From: Porodaedalea pini
Taxonomy: Eukaryota; Basidiomycota; Agaricomycetes; Hymenochaetales; Hymenochaetaceae
DNA length: 64,000 nt
Direction: 5' to 3'
Assembly: GCA_002794775.1 (NCBI GenBank)
Contig: NBAY01000006.1
Coordinates: forward strand, 806,001 to 870,000
Under the pieces are notes generated by a model. That model saw nothing but the letters and a program-made list of their open reading frames with translations, was not told the origin of the DNA and searched no databases. Below, one piece after another: positions 1 through 13,800 of this stretch. Both the position numbers and the translations under genes were made by a program. Positions within the stretch are counted from its first letter, which is position 1; each line of letters begins with the position of its first letter.

Positions 1-464
1 GCAGCTCCCGAGGTACAAGCGCCATCTACTGAACCGACGCCGGCATCCGTCGCGCCAGCATCTCCTGCTCCTCCGGCTCGTCCTCTCAGGTCAACGTTCG
101 AGATCTTCGTGAAAACCTTGACGGGAAAGACTATCGAGGTCGAGGTCGAGGTCGAGGACTCTGAAGAACGGCCGTTCACAGTCTACAATGCAATGCAAGG
201 AGAAGATCCAAGCAAAAGAGGGGTATGTGGCAACTATCTAGCGTGTCCTGCTCTTGCCACATTACTTACTCTGCCTATAGTGTCCTTCCTGATCAGCAGA
301 CTTTGATCTTCGGCGGTAAGCAGCTTGAAAACGACAAGCCACTCAGGTTTTATAACATCGAGGATGGCAAAACGCTTCATTTGGGTGAGTTTGTCATTAG
401 CATGGCCCGTATCACTGTACTCATTCCTTGTCAAGTCTTAAATTTACGAGGTGGCATGCAGTGA
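1..464 (+). CDS. Ubiquitin-like domain protein, 3' part of gene
   Basis: The open frame enters from the left edge as a Pro/Ala/Ser-rich linker, then a ubiquitin fold: [18 protein letters not shown] (from about 100), [20 protein letters not shown] (after the first intron) and TLHLVLNLRGG followed by Met-Gln and a stop at 462-464. These align with the ubiquitin motifs [23 protein letters not shown] and TLHLVLRLRGG. The last intron is clear: donor GTGAGT at 385, acceptor at 435, 51 bp, restoring HLVLNLRGG. The first intron is not clean. The natural donor (GTATGT, 223) joined to the natural acceptor (280) breaks frame by one base, while joining to 296 keeps frame but deletes about five residues. 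The fold is fused behind a linker and ends in GG plus two residues, so it is either a processable ubiquitin-like unit or a ubiquitin-like domain at the end of a larger protein. The upstream part lies outside the window. Confidence 0.75.
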
Positions 465-1197
465 CAGACGGGCGGATACTCTGGCTGCGTAAGGCAGAAC
501 AAGGCATCCATATGCCAGGTCCATCATCTAGGATGTCTACCTCCAGCCATTGAAACTGTGTAGTATTGACAGTAACGATCTCATCAACGCCGTAGTAGCG
601 AATTTGTTCACCTTTAATCAACAATTTGTCCTTGAGAGCACATCGCATGCATGATGAGCCGTCGGATGCTAGCCGAAGGGGCCGTACCGCATCGCATATT
701 CAGACCTAAAATGTGACAGAGAATTGTGGTGAACCATTCGGAAGTATGCAAATTTTGTCTATTCAGCAAATCTTTCGTGAATTTCACATGAACGCAAAGC
801 ATGTCGTGAGCCTTCAATAAGCTGTTAGAAAGTTGAAGACATTTGTAGAGTAGAAGCAAAGCAACGTGTTATACCGAGAGAGGCAAGTTGAAAAGATGTA
901 CGCCACGAAGACGACATCCGAAAACCGGGGGGCCTATTTCAGTCCTGATGAGATCTTTCAGACGAGTCCATGACGGAAGACGGCCTCGAGATTGCATCTG
1001 CCTATTAAAGATGCACCGCGCCTTGCAAGGGAAATTTGCGGGGATGATATTGAGGTGGTGGCTTCTCGAAAGACACTTGCGATTTAGCCTTCTTCCAATA
1101 GCCCCATGCTGGTTGTAGAAATGGAAAAGCATGTACATGTAGTACTAAGTAAAGTCTGGATGAAACGACAAGAGATTACATAAAATCTGGACTCCGT
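465..1197. other. Intergenic, no supported gene
   Basis: This stretch lies between the ubiquitin-like gene and the AP endonuclease. Only short ORFs without recognisable domains occur on either strand. One minus-strand ORF (421-648) reads like ordinary protein but has no family signature and overlaps the end of the ubiquitin-like exon. I see no RNA gene or repeat. Confidence 0.5.
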
Positions 1198-2771
1198 TTG
1201 AAACACGAGATCTTGTTACGCGACGCGTCCGCTTCCGCGTCACAGCTGATGAATGTTCTTTGCCTCCGACATTCACACCTTTTTCGTCTGTCTACGCGAC
1301 AAGCACACTTGTTGCTTAGGCCGTTATTAATTAATTCGAGAGGTATGCCTTCAAAGCGCGCGACATCTTCAAGCAAACGAAAGGCTTCGACGTCCGATGA
1401 CGAAGCTGGCCGGCACGCACGAAGAAGGGCAAGAACTCCAAGAGCGCGTCGAATGCTGAGAACGCCGAGACGCGCGAAGGCTTTCGCAGCGAACGGCCAA
1501 CCAACCAACAAAGTCCTACCCGTAACATCCAGTTTCCCAAGAAGCAAGCTGGGTCGCTACGGATCGCGTCGTGGAACGTCTCAGGGCTAGCGGCTTGTCA
1601 GAAGAAGGTGAGTCGCGTCACTTTGTTCTGTGTATGGAGGTGAAATACAGAAGAGTAAAATCATATTTGAGTGCTAATGGTACTGTAACAGGGTTTCAAG
1701 TTCTATGTCGAAGCTGAGGATGCAGACGTGTTGGTTTTGACAGAGACGAAGGTGTGTGCTCTCCAGCGTTCCTTTGTCTCAAAGAAATGGATTGTCAACT
1801 CCTGTTAAGATGAATGAAGAGCCAGAAGTGTCTGTACTGAATGATAGATACCCACACCGCTACTGGTCGATTGCCGCGAAGAAAGGATACGGTACGCTAT
1901 TTATAAAAAATTTCGTTTAGTATAAGACAGTAGCAGACAATACTTATGACTATGCATAGCTGGCACAGCAGTGCTCTCAAAACACGAACCACTATCAGTG
2001 ACCAAGACTCTCCCAGGCCACCCAGACGAAAGTGCCGTTAAGGGGAGGATCTTAACTCTGGAGTTCGAGAAGTTCTACTTGGTCGGGACGTACGTTACAA
2101 ATGCCGGACAGGGCCTGAAGGTATGCCAAAGTCAATTGTTTATTCCTTTCTCGTACATAAAACAACGTTTTTGGTAGACATTGGACGAAAAAGAAGTGTG
2201 GAATAAGCATTTTACGACATATATCAGAGACCTCGATGCAAAGAAACCTGTTATTTGGGTAGGTGACTTAAACGTCGCCCCGACGGAGAAAGGTATGGCT
2301 TACATCCTTCAACTATATTGCTCTTTTGTCTGAAAGACATGGGCTTATGTAGATTTGACGCATGCAAAGAAGAACTGGAATAAATCAGCGGGATATACAG
2401 AGTCTGAGACGAAGGCTTTCGCTCGCATCCTTGACCCTTCAACGGCCGGGCCCGGCGACGCAGACGACAAATCGTCGGCGAACAAGTTCCTTGATATTTG
2501 GCGCCACTTACATCCAGAGGACCAGCACTTCACGTACTTTGGATATCGCTTTGACTGCCGCTCGAAGGGAATTGGATGGAGGCTTGATATGTGTAAGATG
2601 AACTCCTCACAGCTTTTCACAATGTTGGCCTCTTGCCGACAATTTTTTATTGTTACAGTTGTGTTGAGCGAACGTCTTCTCAGCAACGTCAAAATGTGCG
2701 AGATACGCAGTGAGATCTATGGGGCCTCGGACCATTGTCCCTTAGTACTCGAGATCAAAGGTCTCGTTTAA
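1198..2771 (+). CDS. AP endonuclease, ExoIII/APE1 (Exo_endo_phos) family
   Basis: Base-excision-repair nuclease that cuts DNA 5' of abasic sites. Conserved blocks, split by short introns, are in order: LRIASWNVSGL (1557), TETK (about 1740; the Glu is a metal ligand), WSIAAKKGYAGTAVLS, GRILTLEF, NAGQGLK, GDLNVAP (about 2262), GWRLDM (about 2574) and the catalytic ending GASDHCPLVLEI. Introns are 45-75 bp, each with GT/AG ends and restored frame; the one ending before 1984 joins GYAG and the one ending about 2659 gives DMFVLSERL. The catalytic frame is open from 1401, but the two upstream ATGs (1198 and 1345) are in another frame, so an extra intron or a one-base error lies between about 1345 and 1450. 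Starting at 1198 adds an Arg/Leu-rich, acid-poor stretch resembling a mitochondrial presequence. From 1345 the Lys/Arg-rich start looks nuclear. The gene is convergent with CRY-DASH. Confidence 0.88.
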
Positions 2772-2919
2772 ATGTTTGAAACTTCCTTCTTTTCCATTGT
2801 ATATTTAGCATATTATGTCAAACAATCACCTCTTTCTTTGGATATCTGGAATCTAATAGCAACGTGACGATAACCACCGCCTCTATAAGCAACAGCCATA
2901 GACCACGGATCCTAGACGT

Positions 2920-4657
2920 TCAAGTGGGGTTATTTTGCTCCTTTGGACCTTGCTCTCCCCTCAAATATCGCCCCCCTTTCTTTTGTTCACTGCCCCTTCC
3001 TCTTCCCCTCTTCGCGCTCCACTCAATCTTGACAAGAGGCTCTTCAACTCCACGCTTCTTTCTCTCATCCTCCGCGAGCTTCCACATCTGCCACACGCAT
3101 GCAACGTCCTTCACGTCGCGAGCCTCGTCCACCCACGCGCGTATATACTTCCCTTCCGGATCATAATCGCTCGACTGCTTCACCGGATTGAACACGCGGT
3201 TCTCGCGCGAGTCGTTTCCGACGCCCGCGATGTACGCCCAGTTCCCCCAGTTGCTGGCGCAGTCATAGTCGACCAGAACACTCTCAAACCATTCCGCGCC
3301 GAGCCGCCAGTCCAAGCGCAGGCGCGGGGCGAGGAAGGATGCTGCATTTTGTCTCGCGCGGTTCGACATGTAGCCTGTGAGTAGCAGCTCGCGCTGTGCA
3401 GCATCGATGAGGCCTGTGCCTGTACGCCCAGTTAGCCAGCGCCGAAAGGCATCCTTAGAGCCGGAATCAACGGCAGAAGGCTTCTTCCATTCATTATTGT
3501 CAGCCTCGCCTCCTCTCTTCTTACTGAAGCCATACAATTGGAAGAAGTCCCTCCCATATTTTTCCAAGCAGCAGCGCATGTAGTCCCTCCACAGAAGCTC
3601 GAATCGAATCGCCGCGGTGCCCTTATCTTCCCTTCCACCATTATTTTCATCTTCCCACTTCTTCAAGGCACCGTGTATTTGACCCGCGGAGATGCACCCA
3701 TGCGCGAGGTACGCACTGAGTTTGGTAGAGAAGTCCGTACCGAGAAGCCCGTTTCGTGTATCTTTGTATACCGAAACAGCACCAGAAGACAGCAAGTGTG
3801 AGAGTCGCTCATGCGCAGCAGTTGAACCGCCGACGAAAGGATGTGCAGAAGTCGTCCCCTCAGGGAAAGTGGGCATGGGAACATCGGGTTTCTTGAATAA
3901 AGGCTTTTGAAGAGCGGTGATGAGGTCGTCTACTGTTTCTGGTATAGAGAACGGATGCAGTTGGGCAGGGATCTCATCCGGAATTGGAGGAAGCGACGGT
4001 GGAGTTTCGACAGGGATGCGAGCATTCGAGCGAAGCGGTTCAACTGACTTCCTAAAACTGGTAAAAACGTCTGGGAGCTCACACGGCGAATACGGGATAT
4101 TATTCCTATAATATAATAAGACGGGCGTCTCTAATAGGTACCACTGCGTCCTACCTGCTGATTAGGGTAGACTCGTCGTCAAATACTCGAAAAGAGATGC
4201 TTGAAGGTAGTAATTTGTGGATCTTTCGCTCTTCGTCAAGCCCCTCTGGTGCACAGTCCCTAGTCATGCAGACGGCTTGAACCTTATAGCCGCTTCCTTT
4301 GAAAGCCGTGATCATCTCTCCAACGACGTCCTGAGTTTCTCCAGCCCGTATAACGAGGTCGCTTCCAGCTGCTTGGAGTGATTTCTTGAGATCGAAAAGT
4401 GACTCGGCGAGAAACTTGGCCCTGTGCGGCCCACACCGCCAGAATTGGCCAAGGCGAGAGCGAGCCTCTGAAAAGGGCGACCTCTCAGATGATTTCAACA
4501 GTCCTGAGAGCTCGTACTGGAGGGGGTTGAGTACGAAGAGAGGCACTAGATGCGTGAATTGCTGATGAGCGCTAGTCGCCGCATTGAAGACAGGGTTGTC
4601 GGCAAGGCGCAGGTCGTGCCGAAGGACATAAATCAGGATTCGCTGGGCTTTCGCCAT
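2920..4657 (-). CDS. Cryptochrome DASH (photolyase family)
   Basis: Flavin- and MTHF-binding blue-light protein of the photolyase/cryptochrome family; DASH members repair CPDs in single-stranded DNA and may act as photoreceptors. There are two exons (4155-4657 and 2920-4105) around a 49-bp intron (donor GTAGGA at 4154, acceptor TATAG ending at 4106). Joined they give 562 aa, a usual CRY-DASH length. The N-terminal alpha/beta antenna domain begins ILIYVLRHDLRLADNPVF. The C-terminal FAD domain carries TKLSAYLAHGCIS, TGLIDAAQRELLLTGYMSNR, DYDCASNWGNWAY, GVGNDSRENRVFN and SSDYDPEGKYIR, the last being highly typical of DASH proteins. A Lys/Arg/Gly-rich tail (KRGRGRGS) may bind nucleic acid. The stop lies about 150 bp from the stop of the convergent AP endonuclease gene. 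Confidence 0.93.
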
Positions 4658-4856
4658 GTTGTGGTGGATGTCTGATAAGGGAAGGAAATAGAAGAACAGG
4701 ACGCTGGCAGTCGAAATAAAAATAATGATATCATCGCAATCGGGACTAGACTCGATGGTCAGCCTGGATCGGATCCCGCATAGAAAGACATCGTCCGCTT
4801 GTCAAGCATGGCGGTCCACTTGCACAACACGCTACCGAGCATGTTCATTGGAATAT

Positions 4857-8028
<3,172 letters not shown>

Positions 8029-8038
8029 TTTCTCTTAG

Positions 8039-8046
8039 TATAATAA
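8039..8046 (+). promoter_or_regulatory. TATA-like element upstream of U2
   Basis: TATAATAA about 35-40 bp before the estimated U2 5' end, within the roughly 50-bp gap to the AFG2 start codon. Its role as the U2 core promoter is inferred from position only. Confidence 0.4.
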
Positions 8047-8077
8047 CAATTCGCCTTTCCCACTAATTTTTTTTTTC

Positions 8078-8265
8078 TCACCACTCTGGCCTTTTGGCTT
8101 AGATCAAGTGTAGTATCTGTTCTTAATAGTTTAACCACTATTATGAGGGCACCGCCCTCATTCTTGGTTATCTAATTTTTGCCGCCCTTGTCTCGCCGAG
8201 CTCTGCTTGCAACTTGGCGGGCGCGATGACCTTGCTACTGTACTGCCGGCTTGTGTTGTCGGGGG
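8078..8265 (+). ncRNA. U2: U2 spliceosomal snRNA
   Basis: U2 snRNA, which base-pairs with the intron branch point in the spliceosome. Seen directly: stem-loop I (GGCCTTTTGGCT, 8088-8099), then the nearly invariant U2 segment TTAGATCAAGTGTAGTATCT including the branch-point-pairing GTAGTA, stem IIa (AATAGT/ACTATT), stem IIb (GAGGGC/GCCCTC) and an Sm site AATTTTTG near 8175. A GC-rich stem follows (CGCCC/GGGCG). The 3' end is estimated from the usual length of about 188 nt; a GGGGATCCCC palindrome just downstream (about 8260-8270) is a possible 3'-end signal. The 5' end is estimated by spacing from GGCC. A TATA-like TATAATAA (8039-8046) sits about 35 bp upstream. Confidence 0.93.
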
Positions 8266-8752
8266 ATCCCCGTCCTCTCTCTTCACTGTTCCTTCCTACT
8301 CTCCGTTTTTCTCAGCGGTAGATGGAGAACAGTGAATGGATTGGATTTTTTGTTTTTGTTTCATGAGGTTACATATGATTTGTTTGTATATGTATGGTTG
8401 CTCAGTTTTCATGCATTTTGATCAGAAACTATGTTTTTAGTGATGAGGGACTGTTTGCTACTGTAGTTGATATGGGTGTTTAGATATTGTGAATTCTTGA
8501 TCCCGAGGTCAGAGGCAATATGGAGATAAATGGTGTGATGATGGTGTAAGCCATGGCAAAAAAATGTATCCGATATGTATGCCACTAAATCCTTAGTGAC
8601 AAAGGGCTTAGTTCAGAGTGGTCCGACATGAGGTCAACACCGGTTACACCACCGACTTGATAGACAAAGATAGGATTTGCTCACTTTCTGTTCTATGTGT
8701 CTTGCATTGGTTTATGGATGGCTCCAGGCAAGAGATGAGATTGAGCAGGCAT
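8266..8752. other. Non-coding, AT-rich, nothing recognised
   Basis: Sequence between U2 and the inverted repeat. No ORF of note, no RNA signature and no terminal repeat was seen. Confidence 0.5.
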
Positions 8753-9121
8753 GGCAGGAAAATCCAGGGTTTTCCGTGAGGGAGGAGTATATCACGGAGT
8801 GTTTAGTGGGGCTCATATAATTTCGGACGGAAAAGCTGTATATGGACAATGAAACTAATTATAGTCATAAGCAAGAGGATGGAGTGTGAAAAGATTTGGA
8901 ACCTAAGTGCACATGACACAATAAGATCATGTGACTACTATTTATGGAAATTAAAAATCACGTGTTATTAGGTTCCAAATCTTTTCACACTCCATCCTCT
9001 TGCTTATGACTATAATTAGTTTCATTGTCCATATACAGCTTTTTCGGCCAAAATTATATGAGCCCCACTAAACACTCCGTGATATACTCCTCCCTCACGG
9101 AAAACCCCGGATTTTCCTGCC
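8753..9121. repeat. Long inverted repeat (two 154-bp arms, 61-bp spacer)
   Basis: The left arm 8753-8906 starts GGCAGGAAAATCC and ends GGAACCTAA. The right arm 8968-9121 is its reverse complement with only a few mismatches (for example CCAGG/CCGGG and TTCGGACGG/TTTGGCCGA). The spacer 8907-8967 is unrelated. No convincing target-site duplication or transposase is present. It could be a foldback/MITE-type element or a local inverted duplication. It sits just 5' of the LINE copy A open frame. Confidence 0.9.
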
Positions 9122-9256
9122 GTGAGGGAGTCAATGATTCAAATGATTCAGAGACACCGCCGCAGCTGCGCAACTACATCACTTTTCTCTTCTTCCTACC
9201 ATCATCATTGACCGTGGGAAAATTGTGTTCTCGACCTTTCTCTTATTCTCCTCGTC

Positions 9257-9646
9257 ATGGACAACAATATGTTGACCAAGGCAAAAGCTTCTCTACACAA
9301 AACCAAGTCGTTCCGCTCCCTTGTCAATCCCAAGGACCCCACCAAGTGTGAGGAGTGTAAACAGGATCTCCCCTACCACAGTCGCTCGTGCGTTAGTGGG
9401 ACCGCCAAGTTATGCGTCGTTTGTGGTCGCGACAAGACCTACAACCACAATGACAATGTTTGCGCCACTGTACAAGCGAATCGTGCTAAATGGTCTCCCG
9501 ATGTCGAGGCGGACGAACATGCCACAAAGCTGCGTAAACAAGGGGACCTTCCCCCCACTCCGGAGATCGAATCGCAGAATACTCTCAAACGCTCGAACTC
9601 AGAGGAGGAACATAGGTCCATCCCTCCTCCCGCCTATGGACGATGA
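9257..9646 (+). pseudogene. LINE copy A ORF1, N-terminal segment
   Basis: Begins MDNNMLTKAKASLHKTKSF and contains two CxxC pairs (KCEECKQ, LCVVCGRD) with a nearby Cys/His-rich stretch, suggesting a zinc-binding region. The frame closes at 9646, while sense coding continues in the next frame (MDDDLYIPDEHP at about 9637). Either a one-base shift occurred near 9630 or ORF1 is naturally two overlapping frames. The second copy cannot decide this because its equivalent region lies outside the window. Confidence 0.6.
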
Positions 9647-10387
9647 TCTGTACATCCCAGACGAACATCCCAGCCAGGCCCCCCAGGTCGACAATACCAT
9701 GGAGGATATCGATGAAATGTATGATCCGGCTATCACCGAGAAAGTCAATGTTGCCTTCGCCGACCTGACTAAGGAAACAATTAACACGATTAACACGCTC
9801 ATCTCCCAGCCGACTTGGGCGTCCGACAAACCCTGGTTCGACGATCCACATCGCGCCGGATCCATACTCGCTAACATCGGTTCCAACCTGGTATCCTGGA
9901 TAAATAAGTCAAACAGTCTGGACGACGAGACCAGCCTAGCCAACTCAGCCAATGAAAGTCTGGAAGCCTTCCATTCCACTTTCCGTATCCACTCTCCCTC
10001 TTTTAAACACGTCTTCAAAAACATCTATATCAACAGCCAGACCATTCGTGACCAAGAAATCACGGATACTATGCACTCCATGTCCCGTTCCATTCAGCAT
10101 TTGTCTGCGGTCGTATCTTCTATTTCGGAAAAAACTAACAAAATTGAAAAACAGCTTTCCGATGTCCCGGCTTCTCATGTCCCGCGTTCGGTTCCCGCTA
10201 ACCCTGTTACTAACAATCAGAACAAAATTCTCCCAGATCCAATCGGTGTCCGTTTTGTACACAATCCCAAGTTTCCTCCCCCTGGCCCTGTTTATAAACG
10301 ACACGTCCAGACTCCCAAAAACGGAAAATCTGAATATGAAGCCGCCATTGCCAAAACCCACGTTCTGGGTTCTGGTTACCGCATGAC
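9637..10387 (+). pseudogene. LINE copy A ORF1, middle segment up to the LTR insertion
   Basis: Open frame from MDDDLYIPDEHPSQAPQ through a helical/coiled-coil-like part (SISEKTNKIEKQLSDV) to GSGYRMT at the insertion point. The duplicated ATGAC (10383-10387) is its last sequence. Downstream residues in the same open frame belong to the LTR and are not LINE protein. Sense continues at 16712. Confidence 0.7.
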
Positions 10388-10813
10388 TGTTAGGCGGGAG
10401 TCCGGGAGACGACTCGGACTGGGCAGGCCTCGGCTGACTTTCGTCTGGGACGTGCTATGCTCGAGCGTAGACTCGGGGCACGCTTACTCAGGCTAGGTCG
10501 TCGCGGAGGTAAGAGGATTAATACAAGTCTAAACTAATACAGGGGGGACGAGTCTCACCTAGGTCGTCGCGGAGGTAAGAGGAAAAGCAGAACAAGGAGT
10601 TCATGCGATTCCTGAGACCTTATATAGCGACGACCATGGGACTCTATTATCTAATATTACATAAAGGGTCAGAATGGAACGAATGAAGGTCGCGTGAATG
10701 AAGTGTGGGAAATGATTGGTCCGATGATTAAATATAATGAAAAGGAGCGATTAAAATAAAAGGAAATGGTAAAAGGGAAAAATAAAGAAAGGGTGAAAGT
10801 TCGAGTCCTGACA
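10388..10813 (-). repeat. 3' LTR of the complete chromovirus
   Basis: 426 bp, starting TGTTAGGCGGGAG and ending GTCCTGACA on the plus strand. It differs from the partner LTR at only two sites (GGTCGCGTG/GGTCACGTG and GGTCCGATG/GGTCCAATG). It contains a TATA box (10619-10627, minus), the predicted transcript start (10593, minus) and a 25-bp internal direct repeat (10493-10517 and 10559-10583). Confidence 0.97.
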
Positions 10814-10826
10814 TTACCCCCTCCTC
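10814..10826 (-). promoter_or_regulatory. Polypurine tract, overlapping the end of pol
   Basis: GAGGAGGGGGTAA on the minus strand, directly abutting the 3' LTR. The same bases encode the last pol residues and the TAA stop (10816-10814), so there is no spacer between pol and the LTR. Confidence 0.8.
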
Positions 10827-13800
10827 AAGGTTGGGCGTCCCGACCAACCAAGATCGCGGTCGTCTGGCTCGGTGTCGACGAAGAGTGGGCGGAGTCGTGA
10901 GCGAGGGATATCGAGTTTGCGAGGAGCACCGGGGTGTTTGAGGTAGAATTCAGCAATCGCCTCCTTAGCGTTTTCGCCGAAGTCCGTCTCTGGTTGCCAG
11001 GTTGGTTCGTTGTAACCGACCCACTTGACGAGGTACTGTAGTTTACCTCGGTGCAGACGTGAGTCAATGACCTCTTCAACCTCGTATTCCTCTTCGTTGT
11101 TGACGATTTCCGGTGGCGGCGGTGGCGGTAGCTTCTGGCTCTCAAAGGACGGTTCAACGGCGGGTTTCAGTAGGGCTTCATTGAAGACAGGGTGGACCTT
11201 TTTCCATCGTTTGGGGAGTTTGAGCTTGTAGGCACTCGCTCCTACCTTGTCGACAATGTCGAAGGGACCGTACCATTTGTCGGCAAGCTTCTTCGTGGGT
11301 GAATCCGTGCTGATATTTCGTCCGTCGAGGAAGACCTTATCACCAGCCTTGTACTCCACCGATGCTCCTGCCGTCCGGTCATGGTAGCGTTTCATGTCTT
11401 CTGCTGCCTTGACCAGATTGTCCTTTGCCGCGCGATGGGTCTCCTTGATGTGCTTTGCGAATTCTTCTGCCGACATGTTGGCAGAGGACGTTCGTACGGT
11501 GTCGAAGCTCCTGGGGTGACGTCCAGTGTTCGCGTAGAAGGGTGACATCTTTGTCGCCGAATGTTCGCGGTTGTTGTACGCGAACTCTGCGAGAGGAAGC
11601 CAGTCCTTCCAGTCCGATTGCCGATGGTCAACGAAGAGTCGGAGGTATTGTTCGAGCTCTTGGTTGACGCGTTCCGTCTGACCGTCCGTTTGCGGGTGGT
11701 ATGCCGTTGACGGGTTGCCCTCGATGTGTAGGAGTTTGTACAGCTCCTTCATCATCGATGCGTCGAACTGCGTGCCGCGGTCATGGATGATCTTCTTCGG
11801 CAAACCGTGGAGGCGGAAGATATGATCGCGGTACAGCTGGGCCATGCCTTCTGCTGACAGTCTTGTCGTCGTCGGAATCGCGTGCATCTGCTTCGAGAAC
11901 CTATCCACGAAGACGCAGATCGCGTTGTGTCCCTTGGAGTCCGGGAGCTCTCCGATTAGGTCGACCGTGACGATCTCCCAGGGACCTTCAGGGATTGCGT
12001 TAGGACGAAGTGGCCTCGACCTCGATGTCCTCAGAGCCTTCGTCCGTTGGCAACGGTCGCATCCTCGGACGTATGCTCGGACATCGGAGAACATCGACGC
12101 CCACCAGAAGTCTCGACGTACCAGTTCGACCGTTTTCGACGATCCGGGATGTCCTGCCAGGGTCGAGTCGTGGCACTCCCGCAACACCGCTTCCTTCATC
12201 GTCGACGGCACGTACACCTTGCCTTTCATCCGCCACAACCCGTCGACCTTTACCATATTCGTCGGCCTTTCCGACTCGTCCTGCGCCCTCTGCGCGTCAC
12301 CCACTCGTTCCAACACTTCCTCCCGAGACGTTCTGACCACTCCACGATTTAGCCACTTGTCCTTGATGAACACGACGTCGTCGTTGTCATCCCTTCCCTC
12401 ATCATAGCCGGCTTTGCGCGACAGTAAGTCCGCCTTGCCCATCGTCTTCCCCGACTTGTGTTCGAGGTGGAAGTCAAACTCCTCGAGTTCGGTTCGCCAG
12501 CGGGCTTGACGGTAGCTCAGCTTCTGCGCTGACCTGAAGTAGGTGAGGTTAGCGTGGTCGGACCAGATTTCGATCTTGTGGCGAGCGCCGAGGAGGTATT
12601 GTCGCCATTCCTTGAGCGCCGAAACAATCGCGAGCATCTCCTTGTCGTAGATCTCGTAGTTTCGTTCAGCGGGTAGGAGTGCTTCTGACCTATAGGCAAT
12701 CACCCTCCACTTCCCTTCCTGCTTCTGTAACAACACACCGCCGAGCGCAAAGTTTGACGAGTCCGCTTCTACGCGGAAAGGACCTTCGTCGTTGGCGATG
12801 GCTAGGACTGGAGGTGAGCAGAGACGTCGTCTCAGCTCCTCGAACGCCTCTTGCTGTTCGGTCTCCCATACCCAGTCCTTCTTGCCCGTTAACGACGTCA
12901 GCGGATGGACCACCTTGCTGTAGTCCTTGATGAACCGTCGCAGCCAGTTACCCATGCCGAGGAACTGTTGTAGCTGCTTCAGGTTTCGTGGGACCGGCCA
13001 GTTCGCAATTGCCTCCGTCTTTGCTGGGTCAGCCTTGATCTCGCCATTACCGATGATGTGGCCGAGGTATTTGACGACCTTGGCGTCAAACTCGCACTTC
13101 TCCGGCTTCAGGTACAGGCCATTCTCTCGAAGGATCTGAAGGACGCGCCTCGACGTGTCTATATGTTCCTCAATGGTTTCCGAGAGGATCAATATGTCGT
13201 CGAGGTATACAATGATCAGGTTAGCGTAAATCAGTTCCTTGAAGATGTGATTGACAAAAGCCTGGAACGTTGCCGGGGCGTTGCAGAGACCAAAGAACAT
13301 GACCGTCGGTTCGAAGAGGCCCATGTTCGTGCGAAACGCTGCCTTCCATTCGTCACCTTCGCGGATCCGGACGTTGTAGTACCCCCAACGAAGGTCAAGC
13401 TTAGTGATGTACTTCGCCTTCTTGACCTTGTCAACAAGTTCGTCGATGAGAGGGAGGGGATACTTATTCTTGATCGTGCCGTCATTGAGTTTACGGTAGT
13501 CCTGGATCGGGCGTAGCGACTTGTCGGCCTTCTTGATGAAGAAGAAGGGCGACGCCATTGGCGATATCGACCGTCGAATGCGACCCGACTTCAGATTTTC
13601 GTCGAGGAAGTCCTTGAGCGACTGTTGCTCAGTTGGCGTGAGCGGATAGATTTTACAGTCGCTGGGTTTGAAGTCAGGCTTCAAGTCGATAACATGGTCC
13701 CAGGGTCGGTGTTCCGGCAGTTTCTCGAATCCCTTCTCCGAGAAGACGTCGGCGTAATCGTTGAGGTATGCGGGCCAGGACGCCTTGTCCATTCGCACCT

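Noticed and set aside
421..859. Two minus-strand ORFs upstream of the AP endonuclease
   Set aside because: They look superficially protein-like but have no recognisable domain, no joined exon model and overlap the ubiquitin-like exon.
9025..9351. 108-codon ORF spanning the inverted repeat arm
   Set aside because: It runs through one hairpin arm and has no family signature. The LINE ORF1 start at 9257 lies in another frame.
10388..10496. Extension of LINE ORF1 past GSGYRMT
   Set aside because: These codons are LTR sequence; the frame is open by chance and the real continuation is at 16712.
10493..10583. Repeated segments in the LTR as a possible CRISPR-like array
   Set aside because: Only two units, part of an LTR, in a eukaryotic genome.
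11844..12407. Plus-strand ORFs opposite the chromovirus pol gene
   Set aside because: Antisense shadows of GC-rich pol coding; no domain signatures and no start context.
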